Shown piece after piece: positions 1 to 10,397 of a DNA stretch of 64,000 nt. The notes beneath the pieces were generated by a model. That model had not been told where the DNA came from. It worked only from the letters and a program-made list of their open reading frames with translations, and did no database searches. A program made the translations under genes and the position numbers. Origin of the DNA: Methylotenera oryzisoli (GTDB taxonomy: Bacteria > Pseudomonadota > Gammaproteobacteria > Burkholderiales > Methylophilaceae); contig NZ_PQVH01000008.1 in the NCBI RefSeq assembly GCF_004661485.1, forward strand, positions 527,311-591,310. Reading direction: 5' to 3'. Position 1 is the stretch's first letter. Each line of letters opens with the position of its first letter.

Positions 1-690
1 CTCATTGCCCGATTCTGCAAGGCGCGCAATGTCAGCTGCGCTACGTTGCTGTTGGGTCGCATCAAAGTAGCTGATAGCAACGCCACTGGCTGAAGCATAC
101 TGCTCCATACAGCCTGAGTTCCCGCAACCGCAGCGCCTGCCATTTTCTTGCACAATGATGTGCCCTACTTCCATCGCAACACCATGCTGCCCCTGAAAAG
201 GCTGGCCATTTAAAATCAAGCCGCCACCCACGCCGGTACCTAGCCCAATGTAAATTAAATTGCTAATACGTTCAGGATGCATCACATACTCGCCATAGGC
301 AGCAGCTAGTGCATCGTTCTCCGTAATGACAGGCAAACCGATGAGCGCACTCAGGTCTGCACTTAAATCAACATTGCATAAGCCAGGAAAATTGGGGGAC
401 TGTAAAATCTGTTGTGTATCCGGCGCAATAAAGCCGGGAAAACCAATCCCCACGGCAGACACCTCTGGATACTTGGTAGCAACGGTATGAATCGCTTTTG
501 CAATGGTGGAAAGTATTTGCTGCCATGCAAGTTCAGGCGCTTGCTGATGCAACTGACATAAACTGGAAAAATCTGCCTGAAACCGCATTTCTTCTAACAA
601 GCGCGGCTTGACTAAGCCGGCAGCATCAATCTCTACCACCCCTAAACGTAGATTAGTGCCGCCAACATCAATGCCAATTAGCATAGGCAT
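1..690 (-). CDS. ROK family sugar kinase (glucokinase-like), C-terminus cut by window edge
   Basis: A frame open from ATG at 690 to the left edge gives 230 residues of a ROK-family kinase, which phosphorylates glucose or a related hexose with ATP in the cytoplasm. The N-terminus has the ATP-binding motif IGIDVGGTNLRLG (residues 5-17), then ENDALAAAYGE (124-134), IGLGTGVGGGLI (148-159) and the ROK cysteine cluster CGCGNSGCMEQYAS (187-200), which binds zinc. ROK proteins are usually about 300 residues, so some 70 are missing. It starts 5 nt after the malQ stop and is the last visible gene of the glgC operon, so a role in re-phosphorylating glucose released by MalQ is likely. An in-frame ATG at 684 is an alternative start. 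The exact sugar cannot be read from the sequence. Confidence 0.88.
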   Translation of the reverse strand, partial: MPMLIGIDVGGTNLRLGVVEIDAAGLVKPRLLEEMRFQADFSSLCQLHQQAPELAWQQILSTIAKAIHTVATKYPEVSAVGIGFPGFIAPDTQQILQSPNFPGLCNVDLSADLSALIGLPVITENDALAAAYGEYVMHPERISNLIYIGLGTGVGGGLILNGQPFQGQHGVAMEVGHIIVQENGRRCGCGNSGCMEQYASASGVAISYFDATQQQRSAADIARLAESGNE

Positions 691-695
691 TACTG

Positions 696-2198
696 TTACC
701 GTCCAGTGCGCGCAATAGCGACTCGAATTGAGTTCTTTTGCTGCGGTGTTAACTGCTGCCAGCTGAAGCGCCAATGCCAGTTACCGCTGATAGTCCCGGG
801 CGTATTCATACGGTGGTGTCCATTCAATTGCAAGATGTCTTGCATAGGCACAATCGCCAATAGCGCCTTTGTCTCCAACGCCATATCGATCAGATCATTA
901 GGCATATTCGGCGCATAGTCCTCACTATGCGTTGCGGCGATATATCCATGCAGATTTCCGCGCTGATAATCATCCAAATTGCTATACCAGCTTAAAGTCG
1001 TATCGTTATCGTGCGTGCCAGTATATACCACGCTATTTTCTGAAATGTTTTCAGGTAAATAAGGGTTATCACTTGCGCCACTAAATGCAAACTGCAAAAT
1101 CTTCATGCCCGGCAAATGGTATTTCTTGCGCAAGGCATCTACTTCTATCGTAATGATGCCTAAATCTTCCGCAACCAGATTGATTTCTGGCAGAGCCTGC
1201 TTAATCGCAGCTAACAACGCGTCGCCTGGCGCTAAGACCCATTCGCCGTTAATTGCGGTGTCTTCTGTTGCCGGAATTTCCCATGCCGCCTCTAACCCTC
1301 TGAAGTGGTCGATACGTACAATATCGAACAATTCACTTTGCGTTGCCATGCGCGAAATCCACCAAGCAAACCCATCGCGCTGCATAGCATCCCAGTTGTA
1401 ATGTGGGTTGCCCCAACGCTGGCCGGTTTCAGAAAAATAGTCAGGCGGCACACCTGCCACTACGCTCACGGTTTTATCAGCATTAAGTTTGAATAAATCA
1501 GAATGCGCCCAAACGTCCGCGCTGTCATAAGCAACAAAGATTGGAATATCGCCAAATAAAGCGATCTTTTTTTCGGCCGCATAAGCTTTCAACGCAATCC
1601 ATTGGCTAAAAAACACAAACTGTGTAAATTTCACCACTGCAATTTCATGTGCAAGCTCTACTTGCACCTGCTTCAATGTTTTCTTATCCCGATTTTTATA
1701 TGGCTCAGGCCAATGGTTCCAGCCAGCCTGATTGAAGTGATGTCGCAAAGCAAGAAACAGGGAAAAATCATCTAACCAGCTTGCCTGCTTTTTACAAAAA
1801 CGGGTGAACGCTTGATGCAGTTTTTTATATTCAGGCAGATTTTGAGACTGTTGGCTGAAGTTAAGATAAGCCTGATTGAGTAAATCTAATTTACTGGTAA
1901 TTAAACCAGCGCAATCTTCCTTTGTTAGTAGCCCCTGCGCCTGCAGCGACTCTAAACTAATGAAATCCGGGTTACCTGCGTGCGCAGACAAGCACTGATA
2001 GGGCGAGTTATCTGCATGCGGCATATTAATAGGCAAAGTCTGCCAAACTTTAGCCCCAATTTCATTTAGAAAATCAACAAACCGATAAGACTCAACGCCT
2101 AAATCTCCCGTATAAAAAGCACTCGGTAACGAACTGATATGTAATAACACACCGGCTTGACGCTGATTTAAAAGTGATGCTTGAGTCTGTAACGTCAT
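696..2198 (-). CDS. malQ: 4-alpha-glucanotransferase (amylomaltase, GH77)
   Basis: This 500-residue protein matches GH77 disproportionating enzymes in length and motifs. It transfers alpha-1,4-glucan segments between maltodextrins and releases glucose. Visible motifs are LLHISSLPS near the N-terminus, GDIPIFVAYDSADVW, the VPPDYFSETGQRWGNPHYNW block, the nucleophile region IVRIDHFRGLEAAWEIP, the acid/base region VAEDLG and the GTHDNDTTLSWY motif near the C-terminal third. It lies 48 nt downstream of the GH57 gene and 5 nt upstream of the ROK kinase, so it belongs to the minus-strand glycogen operon. Its likely job is recycling short glucans made during glycogen turnover. Confidence 0.95.
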   Translation of the reverse strand: MTLQTQASLLNQRQAGVLLHISSLPSAFYTGDLGVESYRFVDFLNEIGAKVWQTLPINMPHADNSPYQCLSAHAGNPDFISLESLQAQGLLTKEDCAGLITSKLDLLNQAYLNFSQQSQNLPEYKKLHQAFTRFCKKQASWLDDFSLFLALRHHFNQAGWNHWPEPYKNRDKKTLKQVQVELAHEIAVVKFTQFVFFSQWIALKAYAAEKKIALFGDIPIFVAYDSADVWAHSDLFKLNADKTVSVVAGVPPDYFSETGQRWGNPHYNWDAMQRDGFAWWISRMATQSELFDIVRIDHFRGLEAAWEIPATEDTAINGEWVLAPGDALLAAIKQALPEINLVAEDLGIITIEVDALRKKYHLPGMKILQFAFSGASDNPYLPENISENSVVYTGTHDNDTTLSWYSNLDDYQRGNLHGYIAATHSEDYAPNMPNDLIDMALETKALLAIVPMQDILQLNGHHRMNTPGTISGNWHWRFSWQQLTPQQKNSIRVAIARTGR

Positions 2199-2246
2199 AA
2201 ATACCTACTTAAGATTAAGGGCATTGAAACTTAAAGCTGTACTAAA

Positions 2247-4001
2247 TCATTCCTGTCCACGGCGCATTGTGCCAGCGTTATCTGCATTACCGCCACCGGT
2301 ACTAATTCGATGATGCAACACCTCTGGTACGGGCTGGTCCAGCAGCTTATATAAATTAATTAAATTGCGGCGATACAACTGGTCAAAGCTAGCAACACTA
2401 TCGGATGAGTTGTAATCGCCAAACCACCAAAACCAATCAGAGCCTTCGCATATCGCCAATTGCCGCTCAGCCGCTTCACGCTGCTGCTTACTTAGGACAC
2501 TCTTGTCGAGCACTGTGTCATAGGTCTTTTTGGCTGCACAAAGCAAATCCCAAGCTAAATTCTTATCTTTGCTGCCTACCCAAGTACTGAAAGTACCGTA
2601 TACCCAGCTACCTGCAGCAATCTGCGGCAATATAGGCGCAGATAATCCCTCATTGACCGCATTACTGGATTGATACATATCAACAATATCACTAAAAGTG
2701 GTCATGACAATGTCAGGATGATTTGCCAATACTTCATATAACTCACTCAAAAAGTAAAAACCATTGTATGGGAAATACTCCCAGGCGTTTTCCCCATCTA
2801 AAATCACACTGACTATCTTTGATGTATTGTTACTATTGCTGGCGTGAATATGCTCTAAGGTCTGGACAAAATCCGTCACAGCATCATGCGTATGCATTTT
2901 TGCGTATTCAAAACCAATTTTGTCTGAGAGCTGATCATCCCTGAAGAAACACAAAATATCGCTCTGACCATTCGTCACCCGATATGGCTGATACAAGTAA
3001 TCTTGTTTATTATCTGCATTCAATTGTGACTTCAACAAGCTATTTGCCAATACACTTTGACCAGTCGCCGCCCAATCCACATGGTGCTCAGCCATCAAAG
3101 AAAGCGCTGCGTGAGAAACTGCGCCTTCAGCAGGCCACATACCACGAGGAGTGGCACCAAAGTAGTGCTCATGCGCCTTTTTGGCAGACAAAATATGCGC
3201 AACCGACCGACTCTGTCCACCTGCATACCCCTTACTTTCGGGCAAGGGTGCGTCTGGCATTGCATCTAAGGTAGACTTAAAATCCAACAATAAAGGCAGT
3301 ATTGGGTGGTAATAAGGTGTGGTGGAAATTTCAATTTGGCCACTTTGCATTAGTGCCTTATAGCGTGGGATCAAATCAGAAATGGTTTCTGCAATCACCC
3401 CATATAGCTGCACACGTTCTTCATAGGTAAACAACACGCCTTTAGCCATCAGCGCCTGTACGACCGGGTTAGTGCGGCGCAAACTTTCACCGCACCACGC
3501 CAGATGGTACCAAACTAGCAAGTCCGCTTTGTATTGCCCAGATAAATAGTGAAACTGATCATTAGTCATCATCGGCTCTACCAGCTGATACATTTGTAGC
3601 AAGCGTTGGTAATGCGGAAACGGGCTCAACATTTTTTCGTGGTGGCTCTTAAAGCAGCTTTGCACAATCAAATGACATTCACTATTGCTAATATCCGTGA
3701 GATTTTCTTTAATGAGCAAAGCAAGCAATGGGTCGCGAATCGTGTTCTGTTTAACTTGCTGTGCGTAATCTTCTAACTGCTCTAATAAAATGGGCACAAA
3801 ATTAAAAGTCACGCGGGCTTTAGGGTTCACCTCAAGGTGATACACCATATCGCTATAGTCTTTTATGGCGTGCAAATACGTCCATGGCAACACATATTCG
3901 TTAGTTACCAAGTCGCGGTAATCTGGCTGATGCATATGCCAGTACAGATTAAGATATAACTTTGGGCGATCAGCATTCACTTCAACAAAAACCTTAAACA
4001 T
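2247..4001 (-). CDS. Glycoside hydrolase family 57 alpha-glucan enzyme
   Basis: The 584-residue protein shows the five GH57 regions in order: HMHQP (22-26), the QIEISTTPYYHPILPLL region (about 222-238), MWPAEGAVS (288-296, with Glu292 at the expected nucleophile), ILDGENAWEYFPYNG (400-414, with Asp402 at the expected acid/base) and GSWVYGTFSTW further on. GH57 contains alpha-amylases, amylopullulanases, branching enzymes and glucanotransferases; this type, with WPAEG and DGENAWE, resembles the amylase/amylopullulanase group. Substrate specificity is not determined by the sequence. There is no signal peptide, so it acts in the cytoplasm. It sits between glgC and malQ, so it probably trims or remodels glycogen. 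A true glgB exists next door, which argues against it being the only branching enzyme. Confidence 0.88.
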   Translation of the reverse strand: MFKVFVEVNADRPKLYLNLYWHMHQPDYRDLVTNEYVLPWTYLHAIKDYSDMVYHLEVNPKARVTFNFVPILLEQLEDYAQQVKQNTIRDPLLALLIKENLTDISNSECHLIVQSCFKSHHEKMLSPFPHYQRLLQMYQLVEPMMTNDQFHYLSGQYKADLLVWYHLAWCGESLRRTNPVVQALMAKGVLFTYEERVQLYGVIAETISDLIPRYKALMQSGQIEISTTPYYHPILPLLLDFKSTLDAMPDAPLPESKGYAGGQSRSVAHILSAKKAHEHYFGATPRGMWPAEGAVSHAALSLMAEHHVDWAATGQSVLANSLLKSQLNADNKQDYLYQPYRVTNGQSDILCFFRDDQLSDKIGFEYAKMHTHDAVTDFVQTLEHIHASNSNNTSKIVSVILDGENAWEYFPYNGFYFLSELYEVLANHPDIVMTTFSDIVDMYQSSNAVNEGLSAPILPQIAAGSWVYGTFSTWVGSKDKNLAWDLLCAAKKTYDTVLDKSVLSKQQREAAERQLAICEGSDWFWWFGDYNSSDSVASFDQLYRRNLINLYKLLDQPVPEVLHHRISTGGGNADNAGTMRRGQE

Positions 4002-4048
4002 TAGTAATTAAAACAACAAGGCAACCTGACATATCAAAGCATGCGCGG

Positions 4049-5341
4049 CTACACTACACGATATAAATCTTGGCCCAACATATCTGGCGTCACTAACACT
4101 ACGCCTTTTTCTGACACATAAAAGCGCTCAGCATCCAGCGCCAAATCAACGCCAATTTGCATGCCTTCAGGAATCACGCAACCTCGGTCTACCACTACAT
4201 TATTCAAAACAACATGCCGATTAATCACCGCCTTGGGCAAAATTACCGAGCCTTCAATAGTCGCATAGCTATGCACGCGCACATCTGAAAACAAAACTGT
4301 ATTACTAATGCATGAGCCACTAATTAAACAACCGCCTGAAACAAGCGAGTCAGTTGCTTTACCGGTACGACCCTCATCTCTAAACACAAATTTAGCTGGC
4401 GGCAATTGCTCTTGGTAGGTCCAAATCGGCCACTCTCTATCGTACAAATTAAGCTCAGGAATCACTTTCGTTAATTCCATGTTCGCTTCCCAATAAGCAT
4501 CAATCGTACCAACATCACGCCAATAATAATTGCCGTTTTGCGCACCGACACAACTATCAGTAAAACGGTGTGCTTGCACTTTATACTTTTTGATGATGTA
4601 TGGAATAATATCGCCGCCAAAATCATGGCTAGATTTAGATTCACCAGCATCGCGAATCAGTTGCTCGTATAAGAATTTTGCATTGAACACGTAAATACCC
4701 ATGCTCGCAAAAGCTTTAGTTGGGTCCCCAGGCATATGTTTAGGGTTAGCTGGTTTCTCAGCAAACTCCACCACTCTATCGGTATCATCTACGGCTAGTA
4801 CACCAAACCCTTTAGCATCCTCTAACGGTACATTAATGCATGCTACCGTCATGTCAGCATTACTACGCACATGGGTCGCTAACATTTTGCCGTAGTCCAT
4901 TTTATAAATATGGTCACCGGCAAGAATCAGCACATATTCAGCACCACCCTCACGCAAAATATCGATATTCTGATAAACCGCATCCGCAGTACCTTTGTAC
5001 CATTCTTCAGAGATCCGCTGTTGCGCAGGGATAATGTTAACGTACTCATTAAACTCACCGCGCAGGAAACCCCAGCCACGCTGGATATGTTGAATTAAGC
5101 TCTGGGCTTTATATTGGGTTGCTACGTTAATACGGCGAATGCCTGAGTTAACGCAATTGGATAGTGGGAAATCAATAATTCTAAACTTCCCACCAAACTG
5201 AACAGCAGGTTTTGCACGCCAGTCCGTTAGGCTTTTTAAACGACTGCCTCGACCACCCGCTAAAATCATCGCAACGGTATTTTTGGTTAAGGTACTAATA
5301 AAACGATCTGAACTTTGGTCTGCTTGTCGTGCTTGCGACAT
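4049..5341 (-). CDS. glgC: Glucose-1-phosphate adenylyltransferase (ADP-glucose pyrophosphorylase)
   Basis: The 430-residue protein makes ADP-glucose from glucose-1-phosphate and ATP, the committed step of bacterial glycogen synthesis. It shows [20 protein letters not shown] (the pyrophosphorylase and allosteric-site signature), [39 protein letters not shown] and the [15 protein letters not shown] substrate motif, followed by a C-terminal left-handed beta-helix. Length matches the bacterial family. It is the first gene of the operon glgC - GH57 - malQ - ROK kinase and is divergent from glgB. No glycogen synthase (glgA) is in the window, so it must lie elsewhere. Confidence 0.97.
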   Translation of the reverse strand: MSQARQADQSSDRFISTLTKNTVAMILAGGRGSRLKSLTDWRAKPAVQFGGKFRIIDFPLSNCVNSGIRRINVATQYKAQSLIQHIQRGWGFLRGEFNEYVNIIPAQQRISEEWYKGTADAVYQNIDILREGGAEYVLILAGDHIYKMDYGKMLATHVRSNADMTVACINVPLEDAKGFGVLAVDDTDRVVEFAEKPANPKHMPGDPTKAFASMGIYVFNAKFLYEQLIRDAGESKSSHDFGGDIIPYIIKKYKVQAHRFTDSCVGAQNGNYYWRDVGTIDAYWEANMELTKVIPELNLYDREWPIWTYQEQLPPAKFVFRDEGRTGKATDSLVSGGCLISGSCISNTVLFSDVRVHSYATIEGSVILPKAVINRHVVLNNVVVDRGCVIPEGMQIGVDLALDAERFYVSEKGVVLVTPDMLGQDLYRVV

Positions 5342-5522
5342 GATGCCCTCCTGAAGTTTGTATAGTTACTTAAGTTACGCTAGCCGGGCACACTAGCTTA
5401 TTTTACGTACGACTGCTTTCGTTTACATTATAATCAGCTTAAAGCACTATAATCTAGCTAAATGTAGTGCTAAAAACACAAATAAAAGCTAAAGACCTTA
5501 AAATTATTAGGGATGTCATATT
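5342..5522. promoter_or_regulatory. Divergent promoter region between glgC and glgB
   Basis: This 181-bp AT-rich gap separates the two divergent glycogen operons and must carry the promoters of both. A GGAGG-like ribosome site precedes glgC (AGGAGGGC next to its ATG), and an AGGG at 5509-5512 serves the glgB TTG start. I could not single out convincing -35/-10 pairs or an operator. Confidence 0.5.
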
Positions 5523-7745
5523 TTGTTAAAATCCAAATCAATTCAGACAACATCTAGAGCTTATACCAACGCGCTTCACCGCATTTTAGAAGCACGCCAT
5601 CACGATCCTTTCAGCTTTTTAGGACTGCATGCAATTAAAGTTGATGAACATCAGCTTTATGCCTACCGCGCATTTTTGCCATACGCCACCAGCGCAAAAC
5701 TCAAAGTTGGCAAATCATGGGTGGATTTAGAGAAAACACACCAGGACGGTCTGTTTGAATACATCAGTGAAGTCGAATTGACCATACCATGCCTACTGCA
5801 AGTGACAGCTGGCACGCAGACATACGAAACGCACGACCCTTACACATTTAGCTCAAGCATCACCCAAGACGAGCTATATCTGTTTGGAGAGGGTCGCTTA
5901 AAACTCGCGTACAAAACACTAGGTGCTCAATGCATCACTCAAAACAATATTGCTGGCGTACGCTTTGCAGTTTGGGCGCCCAATGCAGAGCGCGTCAGCG
6001 TCATTGGCAGTTTCAACCAATGGGATGGTCGCATCCACAGCATGCGCACGCACGGTTCTAGCGGCGTTTGGGATATATTTATCCCAAACTTGACTACCAG
6101 CGACACTTATAAATTTGAAATACGCAATCGCCATACAGGCAATATTCTCGTCAAAACAGACCCTTATGGTTTTGAGTTTGAACCTAGACCCGGCACCGCA
6201 ACGAAAATCAGCACCAGCAATCACCAATGGGAAGACAAGAAGTGGTTAGAAGCGCGCAAAAAACGTGATTGGCTGCACGCACCATTCAACTGCTACGAAG
6301 TGCATCTTGGTTCATGGCAGCGCAACGACAAAGGCCACTTTCTCACTTATCGTGAACTAGCAAAAACATTGGTGCCACATGTAGTTGCAATGGGCTACAC
6401 CCACGTTGAGCTATTACCTATTTCAGAACATCCGCTCAACGAGTCATGGGGTTATCAAACCACAGGCTACTTTGGCGTCACTAACCGATTTGGCTCACCC
6501 GATGATTTGCGCTTTTTAATTGATGCGTTCCACCAAGCCAATGTTGGCGTGATATTAGACTGGGTACCTGGCCACTTCCCTAAAGATGATTGGGCACTTG
6601 CACGCTTTGACGGCACAGCGCTGTATGAACACGAAGACCCTCGCTTAGGCGAGCATCAGGACTGGGGCACTTATATCTTTAATTACGGCCGCAACGAAGT
6701 CCGTAACTTTTTGATTAGCAATGCTTATTTCTGGCTGCAGGAATTCCATATCGATGGCCTACGTGTAGATGCGGTGGCTTCTATGCTCTATCTCGATTAT
6801 TCTCGCAACCCAGGTGAATGGCTACCAAACAAATTTGGCGGCAGAGAAAACCTAGATGTGATTGATTTTCTAAAACAACTCAACATCATGGTGGGTGAAG
6901 ACTTTGCAGGCGTACTTACCATTGCAGAAGAGTCCACCGCATGGCCAATGGTATCTCGCCCTGTATACCTAGGTGGACTAGGTTTCAGCATGAAATGGAA
7001 CATGGGCTGGATGAATGACACCCTGTCTTATATTGAGAACGATCCAGTACATAGACGTTACTACCACGACAAACTGACGTTCGGTCAACTCTACGCCTAT
7101 TCAGAAAATTTTGTTTTACCATTTTCACATGATGAAGTTGTGCACGGAAAAAAATCTTTACTGGACAAAATGCCAGGGGATGCATGGCAAAAATTTGCTA
7201 ACTTGCGCTTATTAGCGACTTACCAAATGACCACACCCGGTAAAAAGCTCAATTTCATGGGAAATGAGTTTGGACAAGGTCGCGAGTGGAACGTGAACAG
7301 CAGCTTAGATTGGCATTTGCTTAACGATAATAATGCTGGCAGCAAATGGCACAAGGGCATTCAACAACTACATACCGATCTCAACCGCATTTATAAAGAG
7401 GTCAATGCGCTACATACCTTAGATTTTGAATCGCACGGTTTTGAATGGATAGACTGTCACGATACAGAACAATCAATTATCAGTTACGTAAGACGCGGAT
7501 TAGACAATAGTTTTGTTATAATAGTACTAAATTTTACACCCGTGTTACGTAATGAATACCGCATTGGTGTTCCACAAGCCGGCAGCTACTCAGAAATATT
7601 TAACAGCGATGCAGATTGCTATGGCGGCAGTAATCAGGGTAATGGCGCGGGTCTACATACAGAAAACATACCATGGATGCATTATGGTCAATCAGTGGTC
7701 ATCACGTTGCCACCATTGGCTGGTATAGTTTTAAAAATACAATAA
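5523..7745 (+). CDS. glgB: 1,4-alpha-glucan branching enzyme (GH13), TTG start
   Basis: The 740-residue protein introduces alpha-1,6 branches into glycogen. It has an N-terminal module (ARHHDPFSFLGLH), a CBM48 module (VRFAVWAPNAERVSVIGSFN), then the GH13 barrel with VELLPISEHP, DWVPGHFP, the nucleophile region GLRVDAVASMLYLDYSR, the acid/base region IAEESTAWP and FSHDEVVHGKKS. Length fits the 728-residue E. coli enzyme plus a few residues. The start is TTG: the frame has a TAG stop at 5508-5510 and only ATT and TTG as possible starts before the conserved N-terminus, and AGGG is 10 nt upstream of the TTG. The ATG at 5513 is out of frame and soon stops. pgi follows 27 nt downstream in the same operon. 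Confidence 0.96.
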   Translation: MLKSKSIQTTSRAYTNALHRILEARHHDPFSFLGLHAIKVDEHQLYAYRAFLPYATSAKLKVGKSWVDLEKTHQDGLFEYISEVELTIPCLLQVTAGTQTYETHDPYTFSSSITQDELYLFGEGRLKLAYKTLGAQCITQNNIAGVRFAVWAPNAERVSVIGSFNQWDGRIHSMRTHGSSGVWDIFIPNLTTSDTYKFEIRNRHTGNILVKTDPYGFEFEPRPGTATKISTSNHQWEDKKWLEARKKRDWLHAPFNCYEVHLGSWQRNDKGHFLTYRELAKTLVPHVVAMGYTHVELLPISEHPLNESWGYQTTGYFGVTNRFGSPDDLRFLIDAFHQANVGVILDWVPGHFPKDDWALARFDGTALYEHEDPRLGEHQDWGTYIFNYGRNEVRNFLISNAYFWLQEFHIDGLRVDAVASMLYLDYSRNPGEWLPNKFGGRENLDVIDFLKQLNIMVGEDFAGVLTIAEESTAWPMVSRPVYLGGLGFSMKWNMGWMNDTLSYIENDPVHRRYYHDKLTFGQLYAYSENFVLPFSHDEVVHGKKSLLDKMPGDAWQKFANLRLLATYQMTTPGKKLNFMGNEFGQGREWNVNSSLDWHLLNDNNAGSKWHKGIQQLHTDLNRIYKEVNALHTLDFESHGFEWIDCHDTEQSIISYVRRGLDNSFVIIVLNFTPVLRNEYRIGVPQAGSYSEIFNSDADCYGGSNQGNGAGLHTENIPWMHYGQSVVITLPPLAGIVLKIQ

Positions 7746-7772
7746 CCTATTGAAAATAAAGTACTAAAATAA

Positions 7773-9431
7773 ATGGCTAGACTTAACAAACACCCAGTAT
7801 GGCAATCACTTTGCCAACATCAAGAAAAAATAGCATCACTCCATATGCGCGATATGTTCGCAAATGATGCGAATCGCTTTAGCAAATATAGCCTTAAATT
7901 TTCTGATATCTTGCTTGATTACTCAAAACACCGTATCACAGATGAAACACTGCCATTACTATTTCAAATGGCGCGTGAAGCCAACGTAGAACAATGGCGC
8001 GATAAAATGTTCAGCGGTGAGAAAATCAACATTACCGAAAATAGAGCGGTATTGCACACTGCACTACGTAATCGTGCCAACACCCCTATCATGGTTGATG
8101 GCCATGATGTGATGCCTGAAGTAAATGCTGTATTAGCCCAAATGCGCGAATTCTCAGAAAAAGTACGCAGTGGCAGTTGGTTAGGCTACACAGGCAAACG
8201 CATTACGGATATTGTCAACATTGGTATTGGTGGCTCAGACCTTGGCCCGGTAATGGTGTGCGATGCGTTAAAGCCATATGCGAGCCCGGATTTAAATGTA
8301 CACTTTGTGTCCAACATTGATGGCGCACATTTAATGCGTGCCTTAAATGTTTGCAACCCAGAAACCACACTTTTCATTGTTGCATCAAAAACATTCACCA
8401 CCCAAGAAACCATGACTAATGCACATTCTGCACGCGCATGGTTCTTGAACGCAGCAAAAGATGAAGCGCATGTGCCTAAGCACTTTGTAGCGCTCTCTAC
8501 CAACGCAAAAGCGGTACAGGATTTTGGTATCGATACCGCTAATATGTTCGCATTTTGGGATTGGGTAGGCGGTCGCTACTCATTATGGTCAGCCATTGGC
8601 TTATCAATCGCACTATACATCGGCATGGATAACTTTGAAGAGTTGCTTACCGGTGCCTTTGAAATGGATGAGCATTTTAAAAATGCCCCATTAGAGCAAA
8701 ACATGCCGGTCATCATGGCATTAGTGGGTGTTTGGTATAACAATTTCTTCCATGTCGACTCACAAGCAATCCTGCCTTACGATCAAGGTTTATCACGCTT
8801 CCCTGCTTACTTACAGCAAGCAGATATGGAAAGTAATGGCAAATTCATTTGCCGTGATGGTAGCCGCGTTACGTATAAAACAGGCCCAGTGATTTGGGGT
8901 GAAGCTGGTACCAATGGTCAGCACGCTTTCTATCAACTGATACACCAAGGTACACAAATTGTGCCGGCTGACTTTTTGATTCCAGTTCATAGCCACTACA
9001 AAGTAAGTAGCAATGGTTACGCGCACCACAAAATTCTGCTTGCAAACTTCTTGGCACAGACGCAATCACTGATGTTGGGTAAAACTACAGAACAGGCCCG
9101 TGCTGAGCTAGAAAAACAAGGTTTATCTGGTAAGGCATTAGAAGAGTTATTACCACACAAAACATTTGAAGGTAATCGCCCTACTACCTCAATCCTGTTT
9201 GATAAGTTAACGCCAAACACATTGGGTAAGCTCATTGCACTTTACGAGCATAAAATTTTCGTCCAAGGCATCATTTGGGATATCAACAGCTACGATCAAT
9301 GGGGTGTTGAATACGGCAAGCAAATTGCACAGCAAATTCTGCCGCAATTAACTAATGATGAAGTGGTAGGCAACTACGACAGCTCAACCAATGGTTTGAT
9401 TAACTACACCAAAGCGCTGAAACCTGACTAA
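7773..9431 (+). CDS. pgi: Glucose-6-phosphate isomerase
   Basis: This 552-residue protein interconverts glucose-6-phosphate and fructose-6-phosphate in the cytoplasm. It shows the phosphoglucose isomerase signatures: [14 protein letters not shown] (substrate phosphate loop), [42 protein letters not shown] and the C-terminal [21 protein letters not shown]. Length is typical of the proteobacterial enzyme (about 549). It lies 27 nt behind glgB and connects glycogen metabolism to glycolysis or the ribulose monophosphate cycle. Three successive inverted repeats follow it. Confidence 0.97.
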   Translation: MARLNKHPVWQSLCQHQEKIASLHMRDMFANDANRFSKYSLKFSDILLDYSKHRITDETLPLLFQMAREANVEQWRDKMFSGEKINITENRAVLHTALRNRANTPIMVDGHDVMPEVNAVLAQMREFSEKVRSGSWLGYTGKRITDIVNIGIGGSDLGPVMVCDALKPYASPDLNVHFVSNIDGAHLMRALNVCNPETTLFIVASKTFTTQETMTNAHSARAWFLNAAKDEAHVPKHFVALSTNAKAVQDFGIDTANMFAFWDWVGGRYSLWSAIGLSIALYIGMDNFEELLTGAFEMDEHFKNAPLEQNMPVIMALVGVWYNNFFHVDSQAILPYDQGLSRFPAYLQQADMESNGKFICRDGSRVTYKTGPVIWGEAGTNGQHAFYQLIHQGTQIVPADFLIPVHSHYKVSSNGYAHHKILLANFLAQTQSLMLGKTTEQARAELEKQGLSGKALEELLPHKTFEGNRPTTSILFDKLTPNTLGKLIALYEHKIFVQGIIWDINSYDQWGVEYGKQIAQQILPQLTNDEVVGNYDSSTNGLINYTKALKPD

Positions 9432-9441
9432 ATAATACGCC

Positions 9442-9490
9442 GCTAGTCCATTTGATTAAAATAGACTAGCCCTAACTTAAGTTAGGTTTT
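9442..9490 (+). repeat. Two tandem inverted repeats downstream of pgi
   Basis: A GCTAGTC...GACTAGC stem (9442-9448 with 9464-9470) is followed at once by the perfect palindrome CCTAACTTAAGTTAGG (9471-9486) and TTTT. They precede a stronger terminator at 9503-9536. They may be auxiliary terminators or mRNA 3' stabilising hairpins. Confidence 0.5.
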
Positions 9491-9502
9491 ATTTGCTATG
9501 AT

Positions 9503-9536
9503 AAAAGCCCAATGACATGCGTCATCGGGCTTTTTT
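9503..9536 (+). terminator. Rho-independent terminator after pgi
   Basis: AAAAGCCC and ATGAC pair with GTCAT and GGGCTTTT around an ATGC loop, with one A/C mismatch in the stem, and a run of six T follows. It ends the glgB-pgi unit and separates it from ppk2. Confidence 0.85.
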
Positions 9537-9584
9537 GTTATCTAGCGCTTAATACTCTTAACCATCAAACATAGCGAGCATACA

Positions 9585-10397
9585 ATGGCAAACCTTGATA
9601 AATATCGTGTGAACCCTAAAAAATTCTCGCTTAAAGACTTTGATACGAAAGACAAAACTGAACGCAGCGGCAGCAAAGAAGAAAATGAAGCAGAGCTTTA
9701 TCAGCTAGCGAGCGAAATCAATGCATATCAGGACATCCTACATGCAGAAGGTAAGCACAAAGTCCTGCTCATTCTGCAAGGCATGGACACCAGCGGCAAA
9801 GATGGCACAGTGCGCCATGTATTCAGAGAAACGGATCCCTTAGGGATACGTGTGGCGAGCTTTAAAGCACCTAGCAGCGAAGAACTGGCGCATGACTACC
9901 TATGGCGCGTTCACCAACAGGTCCCCGGCGCCGGTGAGCTGGTGATTTTCAACCGGAGTCATTATGAAGATGTACTGATTGTAAAAGTACACCAATGGAT
10001 TGATGAGGCGGAATGTGAGCGCAGATATAAGCAAATAAATGATTTTGAGCGTCTTTTAACAGAAACAGGCACCACGATCATCAAGTGCTATTTACATATT
10101 TCAAAACAGGAGCAAAAAAAACGCTTGCAAGAGCGCTTGGACAACCCGACAAAAACTTGGAAATTTAACCCAGGTGACCTAAAGGAGCGTGAGTTATGGC
10201 CAGACTATATCGATGCCTATGAGCAAGCGCTTAGAGCGACATCTACAGAGCACGCGCCTTGGTATGTCGTACCGGCTGATTCAAAAACTAACCGGAACCT
10301 CTTAATCTCTAAACTGCTGCTTAATACCCTCAAAAAGCTAGATTTGAACTACCCCCCAGTGCCGGATGCGTTCAAATCTATTGTGATTAATGATTAA
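9585..10397 (+). CDS. ppk2: Polyphosphate kinase 2 family protein
   Basis: The 270-residue protein belongs to the PPK2 family, which moves phosphate between polyphosphate and nucleotides (often polyP-driven ADP or AMP phosphorylation). It shows the Walker A-like LLILQGMDTSGKDGTVRHVF (61-80), the IRVASFKAPSSEELAHDYLWRVHQ lid/substrate region starting about residue 88, VIFNRSHYEDVL (Walker B-like) and the C-terminal APWYVVPADSKTNRN. Length fits a single-domain PPK2. Its subclass and preferred nucleotide are not certain from the sequence. Its stop codon overlaps the convergent sppA end by 4 nt. Its place beside glycogen genes suggests a role in energy storage, which is inference. Confidence 0.9.
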   Translation: MANLDKYRVNPKKFSLKDFDTKDKTERSGSKEENEAELYQLASEINAYQDILHAEGKHKVLLILQGMDTSGKDGTVRHVFRETDPLGIRVASFKAPSSEELAHDYLWRVHQQVPGAGELVIFNRSHYEDVLIVKVHQWIDEAECERRYKQINDFERLLTETGTTIIKCYLHISKQEQKKRLQERLDNPTKTWKFNPGDLKERELWPDYIDAYEQALRATSTEHAPWYVVPADSKTNRNLLISKLLLNTLKKLDLNYPPVPDAFKSIVIND

